Both the position numbers and the translations under genes were made by a program. Of a stretch of DNA of 64,000 nt, positions 35,869 through 52,424 are shown one piece after another. This DNA is from Trichinella spiralis (taxonomy: Eukaryota > Nematoda > Enoplea > Trichinellida > Trichinellidae), in NCBI GenBank assembly GCA_000181795.3, contig CM012954.1, positions 17,084,843 through 17,148,842 of the forward strand. The letters run 5' to 3'. Every line of letters starts with the position of its first letter. The stretch's first letter is position 1. The notes under the pieces were generated by a model. The model saw nothing but the letters and a program-made list of their open reading frames with translations. It did no database searches and had not been told where the DNA came from.

Positions 35869-37467
35869 ATGTTGGCCACTGCCTCATTGGTGCTTGTGAG
35901 CTGTTGTGGCTGTATGGTAGTTGTTGAAAAACTGGCTAGGTAATATTTGATATTTATTTTCTTTGATTTAAATATTAATAAAATCTATTTTAGACGAGAT
36001 CCTGAATGCATGAATTTAATGACCTTTTCAACATTTCTATTTGTAACTATGGAAGGATTGGTATCAAATCCACAGTTTATTATACAAAAACCACAAATTC
36101 CTTTGAAGTAATTTAAAATTGTGAATCTGAGTTAAAATAGCTGACATTATTTAAGGGCCTATGTGAAAATTGTAATCCTATTTTTTCTTGTCAATGTTAT
36201 AAACAACCAAGCGCTCTCCTACAACATACCTGTTCCACTGCATATCATTTTTAGATCGGTAATGATTAAAATTTAACGTTACTATAATTTTTATTCATTC
36301 ATTCATTTATTTATATTTATTTCAGGGTTCGTTAATGACAAATTTGCTACTAGGTGTCTGGATTTTAAATAAAAGATATTCATGGGTTAAATACATTTCA
36401 GTCCTGATGATCACTGCTGGTATTATGATTTGCACATCTGCGACATACAATGCTTCCATGGTACATGGTTCTTTTCTGTTAACAATTAATAAAACAGCAT
36501 ATAATTGAGAGAATGTAGGTCAGAAAAATCAACTTACACATGTCAAGATTTTTCGTATTATCAAAGTTAAATAGTTCTGAAGTTTCAAATTATTACAACA
36601 GGTTGTAATTGTATTCGCGCTAGCTGTAGTTAGTTTCAAAAAAACAGAAATATAAAAATGACAATTAATATAAGCAGAATAACTAATCCCTTCATTGTAG
36701 ATGTCATCTCCAAAAAGTCTACAAGAAAATGAAACTATAAAATATAACAAGCATCTTCTAATAGGTATATTAAAGAGAAGTTTTTTTCTTATTTAAAATT
36801 TTATATTACAGGCGTTTGTATGTTGACATTTGCTTTGGTATTCTCCTCTGCATTAGGCATAGCCCAAGAAAAGCTGTACTGTCAGTATGGGAAACATCCC
36901 CGCGAAGCCATGTTCTTCGTTGTACGTTATTCATTCAAAATCTTTGTAAATATAAATACCAAATTTTCTCATTTAGCACATGTTATCTTTGCCCGGCTTT
37001 CTACTTTTCTACAAAGATATTATGAAACATATAAATGTGTTTAATCGATCTGGTAAAATGAATTGAATTTCTGAAAAAGAAATCGTTGCATTAAAATTTT
37101 CAGAGCTTATCCATCTCCCGTGGATTGGTTTAGATATTCCACATCTTTGGCTGTTACTGATTCTAGTCGATATCGCACAGTAAGAATGCAAATTCAAATA
37201 TATACACAGGAAATAATTTTTAAAATAATTTCTTATAGATATATTTGCATTCGATTTGTTTATTACTTGACTGCCAGTTGTTCAACGCTCACCGTCACAC
37301 TAGTCATAACCATTCGGAAGTTTATTAGTTTGATATCATCAATATTGCTTTTTGGCAGTCCGTTCACAGTACAACATTGGATAGGCACAGCTCTAGTTTT
37401 TGGTGGTACTCTGCTTTTCATAGAACCATTCAAAAGAAGCAACTCTGATAAAGTGAAAACTAACTAA
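35869..37467 (+). CDS. SLC35B4: Golgi/ER UDP-xylose and UDP-GlcNAc transporter
   Basis: A multi-pass antiporter of the SLC35B family that moves UDP-xylose and UDP-N-acetylglucosamine into the secretory pathway for glycan synthesis. Nine exons (35869-35939, 35994-36107, 36156-36258, 36326-36460, 36701-36764, 36812-36921, 36977-37052, 37104-37179 and 37239-37467) give 325 residues; the human protein has 331. Family segments are MPLHMIFRSGSL-like VPLHIIFRSGSLMTN, then ILNKRYSWVKY, KLYCQYGKHPREAMFF, and ASCSTLTVTLVITIRKFISL. About ten hydrophobic helices are visible along the chain. The start at 35869 aligns with the human N-terminus. The gene is convergent with the small unrecognised minus-strand gene at 37.8-38.4 kb. 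Confidence 0.95.
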
Positions 37468-37597
37468 AGAAAATACTACTCAATTTACAAAATTTTTACA
37501 TGCCTCGATATTGATTGATCGATCGATTGATACTCTCATCACAGGCATATATTTCGCTTTGGATAAGTTGGTTTAATTTGTGAATTAGAAGAAAAGA

Positions 37598-37648
37598 ATA
37601 TATTTAAATTAAATTAAATTAAATTAAATTAAATTAAATTAAATCAAT
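37598..37648. repeat. (AAATT)n pentanucleotide repeat
   Basis: About nine AAATT units lie between the stop codons of SLC35B4 and the convergent gene. Confidence 0.9.
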
Positions 37649-37764
37649 TTTCGCGTTAAACGTTGCGATCAAGCAACAAATTAAACAATACTAACGCATT
37701 ATATGTTGTGAATGCACTGCTATATGTTGAACGCTGCTAAGCAAACACTGATAAGCAACATTCG

Positions 37765-38361
37765 TTAACAAAATAAATAATGAGGTCCATGAGCAGTTAC
37801 AGGCAAAGCTGTTGTCTGTATGCAAAAGCGATTAAAAAGAAAAGAATGGCACTTCACAACCGTCAACATAACGCATGACTGGAATTTGCAATAAGATAAT
37901 AAAAAGAAAACACTTTTCTGATATATAAGCATACTGACATTTCACTTACTGAAAAGTCTATTTCATGAGGTTGATGATAAATATATGTCAAAAACTGACA
38001 GTTGTGAAAGAAAAACTGATTGCCGAATTCAAGCAAAGCTTTAACGGGCCAAATAATTAACATTTGTCATATCCGTAAAACCTCAACATTTAATTCATTT
38101 AAAAATGATGAATAGAGAATCTTCACCAATAAAAATAGTAAAGATTGGCTAACATGATTAGGCATAAAAAACAATGCACATACCAAATGTGGGATGCAGA
38201 AGTCTGATCACATAATACTCAACTGGAACGGGTTCTGTACAAAGCAACCAAAGCGACCTTAAAACAAAGAACTTTGAAAATTGAATAATAACGTCACAGT
38301 AAACATTCACCAAAAATGGAATTGGTTTTTCACTTTGAAACTGAAATTCGTTGTTCATCAT
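37765..38361 (-). CDS. Unrecognised small hydrophobic protein, three exons
   Basis: Three minus-strand open segments join through conventional splice sites with matching phases: 38184-38361 (phase 1 at its end), 37950-38038 and 37765-37878. They give 126 residues ending at TAA. The donors are GTATGT and GTAAGT, and the last acceptor is a clear TTCCAG; the middle acceptor (TTAAAG) is weaker. The product begins MMNNEFQFQSEKPIPF and is rich in Phe, Leu and Cys. One or two hydrophobic stretches could span a membrane (about residues 18-40), and it has two Cys/His-containing segments near the end. I do not recognise the family. Support is structural only; a chance arrangement in AT-rich DNA cannot be ruled out, and exons further upstream are possible. 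Confidence 0.5.
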
Positions 38362-38924
38362 CAATCATTCTTCTAAACATTTACTTTAAAAATTTTGCTT
38401 CTTGGCAAAAATTTTAGCCAAATTACTTTATTACAGTTGAAATGACACACGAATCGATGTAAACATACAAAAATCAGTTTCATAATTCAATTTCAATATT
38501 TGCATATTTTTATTTCACTTATCGTACGTTAAATCATGCAACTTTATACCCACTTAAAGGTTGATTATTTTTAAAAAAAAGCTTGAAAGATGAAAATTTA
38601 TTTTTTAATTTTAAATTTTGATGCGAAATGAAATTTATTTGCATCATAAATTTCTAAGAATTCAGCTTTTATACTGTAATAAAATGCAAGTACAATTTTC
38701 ATGATTTCAGTTTTAAATTAATAAATATTATAAATTGGCACATTAAATGTGATTTATAGTTGAAAAAAACTATTTATCAAAAATAATTTAGTTAAGATTG
38801 TTGCCACATGCCATTACTTACCAGAACGTACCTAAGCATAAAGTATGATGCAATCTGACAGTAAGGCATCTTTCCACATTTAACACGTTGAGTGTCGATA
38901 AGCAGGATTCAGTTTTGTGTCGAA
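38362..38924. promoter_or_regulatory. Divergent region before the small heat shock gene
   Basis: AT-rich, containing the presumed promoters of the small minus-strand gene and the sHSP gene. I looked for alternating nGAAn heat shock elements and saw no clear array of three. Confidence 0.35.
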
Positions 38925-39660
38925 ATGGCAAGTAGTCGTTTTGCTGGGCAACTTTTGCGCCTGATTGGAAATCCAGGGGTTTGGCAACGGAATTGCAAAA
39001 TGGGTTTGTGGCGTCCAGGATGGTGGGACGGACCGCTTAGCGATTTCAGTCGAACTGTTGATCGAGAAATGCGACGCTTTGAGCGTGAAATGAATAGTTT
39101 TTTCCATTATTTTCCAAGACCATTTTTCAACGCTCAAGATTATTATGAGCCATTCATTTGCGAAGAGAATGGAATGAAGAAATTCAAACTGCGATTTGAT
39201 GTTTCTCGATTTAAGTAAGCAACAAAGACTTCCTTTTGCTAATTTTACACTTGGTAAAACTGTGAATTTCTTTCATTTTTTTCAGCAAAAAAATACATAT
39301 TAATTCATTTATCTGTAGTACTTAATGTATTTTAATTTGATCATGATATGATGTGTGATTTTGTATCAAAATAGTAGTACATAATAATGTTTGTTGTATT
39401 TAATTTGTGATAGGCCAGAAGAGATTAATGTCAAAACTAGTGGTAATAAGTTGTATTTCGAAGCTAAACAACATTCAAAACAAGATGATGTGGAATCGAA
39501 GTATGAGTACAAGCGCGAATTCACCTTACCCGAAGGCGTCAAAGCTGAAACAGTGGAGTGCAAATATTCAACTGATGGGCAGTTGGTTATTGAAGCGCCG
39601 TACGATCCACCGCCTGCAGTGGAAGGCAAGCCAAAAGATATTCCAGTGATTCATGAATGA
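38925..39660 (+). CDS. Small heat shock protein (HSP20/alpha-crystallin)
   Basis: An ATP-independent chaperone that holds unfolding proteins in soluble oligomers. Two exons (38925-39214 and 39414-39660) give 178 residues. The N-terminal region is rich in Trp, Phe and Arg (GVWQRNCKMGLWRPGWWD). The alpha-crystallin domain spans about residues 77-160 and includes VSRFKPEEINVK, which the intron interrupts, and GNKLYFEAK. The C-terminal IPV motif (173-175) is the I-x-V anchor used for oligomer assembly. An in-frame ATG at 38892 would add 11 residues; the second ATG begins MASSRF and is preferred. The stop is only 104 bases from the SPRTN stop on the opposite strand. Confidence 0.93.
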
Positions 39661-39763
39661 AAAATGCGGTTTATTTCTTATTACGTAGAAAGATTAAATG
39701 CATAAAACTTTTTGCAATTGTAATCGGTAAAAAAAGTAATCTAATTGTAGCGAATGAGAAATC

Positions 39764-41096
39764 TCATTCGAACTCTAAACAATAGTCCAAATGCTCGTTG
39801 ATGTACTGAATGTGAACGAGATGCTTGCATTTTGGACAATTAACGTCATCTGTACTTAACTGAATAAAATTTGTCGTATTATTTTGCCTTTTTACTGAAT
39901 TTTCGTGGAAGTCCTGTTGCTCTGTTAATGGTTCACCAATAGCAGCGTGCATGGGAGGATCAGAAGAGCACTTTGAAGCAGTGTCTTCGTTGACAATTTT
40001 GCTGATTTGGGTCTTCAATTTTGGTACCGTTTCTGCAAAAATGGGTCTCGATTCACGTTTTCCACTAATCAAGGAATATCCTTGGCCAGGAAAGAGAACA
40101 GTCTGCTTAAGGTTTTTTGGACTCGGCACGATCTTTTCACGTTCAGCTTGCTTGTCATGCAGTCGGTTTTTCACTGTCGTTGTCTCGGTCGACGACGGTC
40201 CTGGTTCCATCCAAGACAACAACGAATAACCTTTGCCTGGAAATTTTACGCTTTCCACTTTTGGCGACTGTTTGTCAACGGTAGCTTTTTGCTTCTGAGC
40301 TTGCTTTGCTTGATAACCTTCGGGCTCTTTGACTTTTTCAAAAGTCCCACCGCAAGAATTTTTGTGCTCTGCCCACCAAAAATCATACGGACCAGGTGCC
40401 CTGTTTGTTGCACGTTTCACCCATCCATAAAATGGTCGTCTGTAGCGACATTTTCCGTTGCAACGCCACCAATGCTGACGATGTACGTTCACTTCATCAT
40501 GAAAATTATGATATATCTGAAATGAAAATTATATTATATGAAAGATAAAAAAAACGACTTGAAAACAAATAAACTTGTTAATACGGTAATATTTGTACCG
40601 GCCGTTGAATTGATTCGATGCATATGTTTCTGAAATGCGGGTCCATGTCCATCTCGATCCTAGTAGAATCAGATAAATTGAATGATTTTCTTTTACGGAC
40701 TGCAATTTCAGGCCATTTACGGGCTTACTTACCCTATTCCCTTCCGTAACAAACAAATAAGCATGAATCATTTCGTGGAGAAGAGTTTCAACTAGATCCT
40801 TACGGGGTCGGTATTTCAGCAACGGTTGACTGAGACGAATTGAACAAAGACCATACTTTCCTTCATAAGAACACACCCCTGCACATCTAAGATTCCAAAA
40901 GAATAACGTCAGCATAAATAAATGAAAAATAACAACATCACAATTACAATGTCATTCTTGAACTCCAGCGCACTTCGCACGACGACAACGCACCCCAAAA
41001 AAACATATCATTGAACTGCACAAAAAGTTCGTGCACATTTGGATTCGGATCCAACGTTTCCCAAGCACTATCGACAATTGATTTCGAACAGATCAT
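39764..41096 (-). CDS. SPRTN: Spartan DNA-protein crosslink metalloprotease
   Basis: A DNA-dependent zinc protease that digests proteins crosslinked to DNA during replication, working with ubiquitin and the p97/VCP segregase. Four exons (40948-41096, 40733-40886, 40585-40659 and 39764-40516) give 376 residues. The zinc site is HEMIH (87-91) with the third ligand H106 in DGHGPAF; E88 is catalytic. The family block HWWRCNG, RATNRAPGPYDFWWAEH and CGGT follows. Two SHP boxes for p97 are visible, FPGKGYSL (218-225) and FPGQGYSL (268-275). A UBZ4 ubiquitin-binding zinc finger closes the protein (C353, C356, H368, C372). No PCNA-binding PIP box is evident. The N-terminus is about 20 residues shorter than in human, so a further 5' exon is possible. 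Confidence 0.96.
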
Positions 41097-41561
41097 CTCT
41101 AGAATTCTGAATTTTTAATAATAATAATAATATAAACAAATTTGAATAAATAAAAGTAAATATATCTGTAATGAACAGTTCAAATTTTGCATCAACAATC
41201 AGCACAACAAGCAGTAGAAAACTTATTGTTTCTATTAGCATGAGTCCAAAAACAGGCAAGAACCAAATAAATAAACGTACAAATCAAAAGCAATACAAAA
41301 TTGACTCGTCAGGACAAGAAAAAAATCACTGAGATATGAAAAGTGAAATACCAATCTTCTCCCGTATCCACACGGAAAAAGAAACCCTGCGACCGCAAGA
41401 AATTTCATTTTAAACATTATTACCAATCAATGGAATGCTAAAAAGTTAAAAAGTTCCTACAATGAAAGTTGGTACAAAGCTGTCGAAAACAAGTACAATA
41501 AATAAATGAAAAAAAAATTCAGTTGAAAGTAGTCGATAATAAATAATAAGAAATATTAAAA
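41097..41561. other. Spacer between SPRTN and ITPK1
   Basis: Contains the SPRTN promoter and perhaps an unassigned leader exon near 41360-41420, where the composition is more balanced. Nothing else is recognised. Confidence 0.4.
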
Positions 41562-44371
41562 TTAACGTTCACTAACAGTGGAGTCCGATCCAGTCGGAAA
41601 TTTGCACGCCTTCGGAATACCGTAATATCGTTTAATACGGTTCCGATCTGGTTCAAAAGCAATCAATGACATTGAGCCTGCCAAAGAGCCTGAATCTGAC
41701 GAAAAAGTTCGACGTTCATGCGTTGCACGTAAACGTATCGCTTTGAGCTTCTTCTCTGAATCAGAATTATCCGAATCAGCGCCGCTACTTCCAATACCAG
41801 AATCAATCATCGTCTTCGCATCCGCATTCGCAATCTGCGGTGACCACTTTTTTTGCAATGATTCGTGTAAAAATTCGCAGAGCAAATTGTGGAAATCTGG
41901 AACCGAATCATAACCTGAAAACAACACAATAAGCTACCAATCGCTTACAGACTAAATTGGAATATCACAGACAAAAAATACAACGAACAATAATAACTTA
42001 ATCATAATGAAAGTACAGTAAAAAAAATTACAAAATTAATACTTGAATTTTACATTTTTACCGTAATCCTGAAAAATAGTTACAACTTAAAACATTTAAT
42101 ATGAAAATTTCTGTAATTAATGATCACACTTACTTGGGAAAGCATTCACATCAATGACAAATAATTGACCAGTCGTTTGTTCTACAATTAAATCCATGCC
42201 GAACAAAGAAAGGCCCGTTCGACGGCTGAATTCAGTTATCAATTTTCGAGGTGCATCACCGAACATTGAAGAATGATCCGGTGGATGAACTTCACTATCT
42301 CTCTAAAAGTGCAACAATTATTAAAAAGCAAAACAAAACAGTACATCCAAAAATATGACACTGGCGTTACTTGGGTTAACTCTGATACGCATCCAATTTT
42401 CGAAATTTTCTGAGTTTCGAACATCACTGTCGGATATTCTGCATTCAAAATTAAAATACATATTAAAATTTTATTATTCCAATTTTGTCTGTCTGTCTCA
42501 CCTCCACTTGTGAAATTACGTAACGATGGCCTCGTTGAAATGAAAATCTTGTCTTGCACAGCGAATACTTTGTACAGAACGCCGTCGTGAGGAATAAACT
42601 GCTGTGCTACGCAAGGAGTTTCAATATCGTTCATGCCGTGTTCACCAAAAATCAGTTGCATCTTTAAAAAAAATTTTTTTTTCATTCCAATTATGAAAAA
42701 TACTTTCGCAAACTTACTCGATGAGCAAGTTCAGTTCCATGAGCAGCAACAGGTTTGCACACTTAAAAATTAAAAAAAAAATTAATTATAAAAATTAAAA
42801 CAATTAAACTGCATACATACCAAATGGAAAAGTGATACCACTTTGAGCTAGTTTTAACAAATTCGCTTTGCAGTTGTTGTCGGATAACAAAATAAAGTGC
42901 GGAGTAAGTACAGGACCTTAAAATGCAAGTAAATGACATTGTATTGAATTGCGAACTGCCCAATTACCTGAACCGCAAACATCTTTAATCAAAGAATACT
43001 GATCAAAACGATTGCATAAAACACGCAACGCTGCTATTGAATCAATCATCAAAATTTCTGGATGCTCTTTTTCAAATTTCTGAACAAAAGATTCATTTAA
43101 CGCGCAAAATATTATCAAAAATGTATAATTCACCTCCAATTTTTCGACAACCGAAGCAGCATATTGGTCGCCTTCTTTTGCTTGAACAATAAAATCAGAG
43201 ACTTTGTGAATTATAGCGTGCACATCCAACTGGTTACTTATGTCTTCGTCGAAATCAATCTGCACAAAATATACATCTTCATGCCTGGCATAAAATGAAA
43301 CGAAGAATTACGGCTAAGATGGGAAAAGAATTTTTCACTCATAACTGAGTAATGACTTTCTAATTACAAAAGTCAACAGTGCACTTTTCCCAACATTTAC
43401 ACTCTGTGTCAAATGTTTTTTTTAATCCCGCGGTGCAATTAGTGCAGTTTGCATTTCAAATACTGTGACATTTGCAAACAGGGTTTGCTTTTTCACAAAT
43501 TTTCAATTAAATTAATCATCAATTTTCAAATCTGATAAAAACAATAAAAAAACTTCTTTACATAATATCATTCATACTTTTCGCAAGTTGTGAATCATAA
43601 AAGTGGCAGAAATAAACGAAAAGCTATTCTTTTCCAAAAAGGTTCATTCATTAATAACTAATTAACAGCAACCAGTTGAAACATTTTCATTAAAAATTGG
43701 TTTACATCTAGGATGAATATTACCGATATTCAGATTCATAATTAAAAAAATATATATATCACAATAATGATCAACAGGTATTTAATGAAATTACACATGC
43801 AGAAAAACAAATTATAAAATATGAAAAAAACACTTACTTGAATTAAGTCGATTCCTTTAATTCTAAAACAAATACACGTATCAGTATGCATGTAAATAAA
43901 TAACAATGTTAAAGATTAAAAATACTTTTAAAAAAAATAAAACGCTAATTTCTCAGTATCATCTTATTAACAATTTCAAAAACAAATAATCTATATAATA
44001 TATAAACATTTTCAACTTTGTTGTACAGTGCTGCTTTGATTTGAATATGTAAATAAAGGTAAAATTAGTTTCAAAAATATGGATTTCAAACATTTTACTA
44101 GTTAAAAACCATTTATAAATATTTTAAAATAAATAAATAAATAAAATTAAATAGGTGAACAACAACAACAATAATTTTAGAAATGCTACATACTAGAAAC
44201 ATCACAGCAAATTTTACCATTGGTCACTTACCGACATTTTTCAATAAATCGTTCAAATTGCAACTTTTTAATTTTTTTTGGCGTCAACCAATAACCGACA
44301 CGCCATCGAAACGAACTGCTGACGGTTAGTCTTTTATCAGCTTCAACTGCCGTGGATTTGCAATCGTTCAT
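41562..44371 (-). CDS. ITPK1: Inositol-tetrakisphosphate 1-kinase
   Basis: An ATP-grasp kinase that phosphorylates inositol phosphates, feeding synthesis of the higher forms up to InsP6. Ten exons give 430 residues: 44232-44371, 43838-43862, 43134-43259, 42968-43079, 42821-42916, 42718-42761, 42502-42661, 42371-42438, 42134-42302 and 41562-41914. Family features in order are RVGYWLTPKKIKKLQF, HPEILMIDSI, GITFPF, KPVAAHGTELAH, the ATP-grasp block LYKVFAVQDK, RPSLRNF, SLFGMDLIVE and the metal-binding VIDVNAFP. The usual Gly after AFP is Ser here (AFPSYDSV), created across an intron. The last 85 residues are Ser-rich and not part of the kinase fold. The second exon is a 25-base microexon. The ATG at 44369-44371 is used; an upstream in-frame ATG exists. 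Confidence 0.95.
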
Positions 44372-45265
44372 CACAAAACGGATAAAATTTACACAACAAC
44401 AAACAATAAAATGCAACTGTTGCAATTATAAAACGTGAATGTTATAATATTAATAAACAGCTTCAGTGTCAGGTGGAAATAAATTTAAATCATTAAAAAA
44501 TATAAAAAATAATAAAGCAGAAGATATCGACTACACCAACGGCTCGCTACAAAAACAAATGACACCGTTTAAAATTACCGTACTTAAAGTACTTGAATGT
44601 CACAAATGACAAATTTAGCACGATTGTCTGTGGTGATTTTTTATTTTTAAACAATTAAAATTATTATTTTTTCTCAGTAAATACGTTATATGAGAATTTT
44701 AAAGTAGACTGTGCATTGTGTAATGCAAAAAATGTTGTCAGAAATATTGCGATTAACGACTCGTGAATGGAAGCAATATTCAGCACAGTAGCAGTGAAAA
44801 GTAAGCATTATCAGTGTGATGCGCCAATTTTGAATTTCAAAACGTTAAGAGAGCAATGCAGTACAGGACAGTGCCATGAAATTTTTATCCGCTGATCCCA
44901 ACCGAAAATGCTGATTTTTCATTATTACTGTTCCATACAATATAAATATTACTCATTGAATTTCTATTTTCAAAAGTTTCTGCATCTACTTTTTAATGTG
45001 CTTGTATTATTTTTTGTCATGTACATCTTTATTTTTCCGTGGTGTAGCCATGGAAGCAATTTACAATATTTCAATATACATGCCAGGTATAGTATGAAAA
45101 AACAAAATAAATTCATTTGCTAAAGCATTCATTAAAGCTCCATATATATTATAACGTTACGTATCATCAGAAACGTTACTTTTCGCATATATATAAAGTG
45201 CAACAACAATGTTGCAACACACTGCAATGTACAATCAGTATAAATAGATCTGATAATAAACAACA
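44372..45265. promoter_or_regulatory. Upstream region of ITPK1
   Basis: AT-rich. It should contain the ITPK1 promoter and the 3' flank of the next minus-strand gene. A plus-strand frame at 44908-45123 is not supported by motifs. Confidence 0.4.
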
Positions 45266-45779
45266 TTAACGATATCTGCGATAAATGTAATATCCAATAG
45301 CAATTAAGGATATCAACCCGACGGCACAGAAAAACTCGTGTTCATAAGAATCATAAAACGGTTTCCGCTTCAGGGGATGCGTTGGCACCACAGGTGTAAC
45401 AATGTTGGATAACGTTTTATCTCTGTTCGGCCAAAAAATTCTTTGATCATGGAGAAGTTTATACTTATTTCCCTAAAAGAAAATTGCTTAATTAATGAAA
45501 CTTTCTAATGTATAGGGAAAAACAAAACAATTCCATCTTCGAATATCGCTTTATCAAATACAGATCCTAAGAACATATACTTATACGAAGACAAATCTTG
45601 AGCAATTGATCCATGTTACAGTTTAATTGAGAAAAAAACTAATATTTTAAAGGTTACATTTTCCGTAAAAAAAATTCAATTTTTACATTGGAAATTTATG
45701 AAAAACTTACTTCTTCCATTCCTCTTTCAGCAAATGCTTGCGTTGAAGTATCCATCATCGTCCATATAGCCCGTAGAAA
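45266..45779 (-). CDS. 3' end of an unrecognised single-pass membrane protein
   Basis: Two minus-strand exons join in phase 0 through good splice sites: 45711-45779 (acceptor TTCTTCTAG, donor GTAAGT) and 45266-45472 (acceptor TCTTTTAG, stop TAA). They give the last 91 residues of a protein. The final segment has an acidic/aromatic stretch followed by a hydrophobic helix of about 17 residues (FFCAVGLISLIAIGYY) and a short basic end (IYRRYR). That layout suits a C-terminal membrane anchor with a tiny positive tail on the other side. I do not recognise the family. The 5' exons were not found; an open acidic segment near 46640-46700 on the same strand is a possible one. Confidence is moderate that the gene is real. 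Confidence 0.55.
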
Positions 45780-47080
45780 CTAGAAGAAAATTATAATTCA
45801 ACAGTACATAATGTTTACTGTAAATCTTAAAATGCAATTTGAGTTGCATTCATTGAATTCAAGCAGCATATATCATGATCTACAACAGTACAAAAATGGC
45901 AATTTGACACCTAAATAAACATAAATCACAGTCAGTGTGACAATTCATGGGTAAATTTATCATTTACGAAGTCAATTAAAAATCAATTCCTTTCAGTTAT
46001 AAAACTGAAAACTGCCATCAGGAGATGATCAACTCAATAGCAACGTTAAATGCATATTCTCACCTAAACAGTATCGCATCGTAAACAGTATGCGATAAAT
46101 TACTCCAATAAAAACTTTTTCATAAATATAATTATTATTTCATATAAATTTATCAACAAAAAAATTAAAAATTATTTTGCAAATTAGCTATTCCACAGCT
46201 ATAAAACATAAGAAATTAAATGAAATCACTTAATTCACCGTATACAAATTATGTTGAAAATTAAGTTCATCAAATTAAGTAATTCAAATTAAAAGTAAAT
46301 TGAATTGTAATTTTTTTAATCTATGCTAATAATTAACTTAAAAAATATAATGATTAGATATAATATTGAAACTGTGATGCAAAAAAGCTTTACTGCTCAA
46401 TCGCATTGCTCACTCAATATGTCATAATTACTTTTTTATTTGTCAAATTTTTCGGTTTTTTAATTATTGCAATTTTACAAATATTTCAAAAATATTTTCT
46501 AATCTATATAGAAACAAATCTTATTCTCTCTCAGATGGCTTTCAATTTTAAGTTTATTTATTTTATATGAGAAATATTACTTTAGAAAACGAAAGTTTTA
46601 CTGTTCAAAACAGTATATTACTGTATTTTAGCACTGTACGTTGCTGAAATCACCACCGTCCGTGTGCACCAGTATCATCATCATCAGCAACATAAATCAG
46701 TGGAATAATGCTTAATTTTTTGTAACAAAAAATACATCACACCCAGCAAAACCACGTAGCATACGTTGTCAGCTATTTTAATGGGAAAACAGCGCGTTCA
46801 GTATTTGAAAACAATAGTTATTAATAAGAGGTGTTTCAAAAATACTAAAAAACCATATTCATTGCCATTTCATGTTGATTGATGCATCGTTTTTCGACTC
46901 TTGCTTGTAATTTTGCCCGGAAATAGCAAAGTAACGGTATTTCGCAAAAATATTTTATTTACACAAATTATATATAAAATGGGCGATGTCAGTGAAGGAA
47001 GTGTAGAAAATTTAAGTAACAAATTTTGAACGAGACCAAAAATGTTACTGCCTGAACATTTTTCTTTGAACAACTTTGTT
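45780..47080. other. Unresolved region with possible 5' exons of the membrane-protein gene
   Basis: Mostly AT-rich. A more balanced patch at about 46620-46860 has open frames on the minus strand and could hold 5' exons or the promoter of the gene ending at 45266. No set of exons with consistent phases could be built. Confidence 0.35.

Positions 47081-52424
<5,344 letters not shown>

Noticed and set aside
40007-40525. Plus-strand frame of 172 codons.
   Set aside because: It is antisense to the last SPRTN exon, whose minus-strand translation carries the conserved HWWRCNG block, SHP boxes and zinc finger.
42239-42685. Minus-strand frame of 148 codons read as one piece.
   Set aside because: It runs through two introns of ITPK1; only the segments 42502-42661 and 42371-42438 match the kinase.
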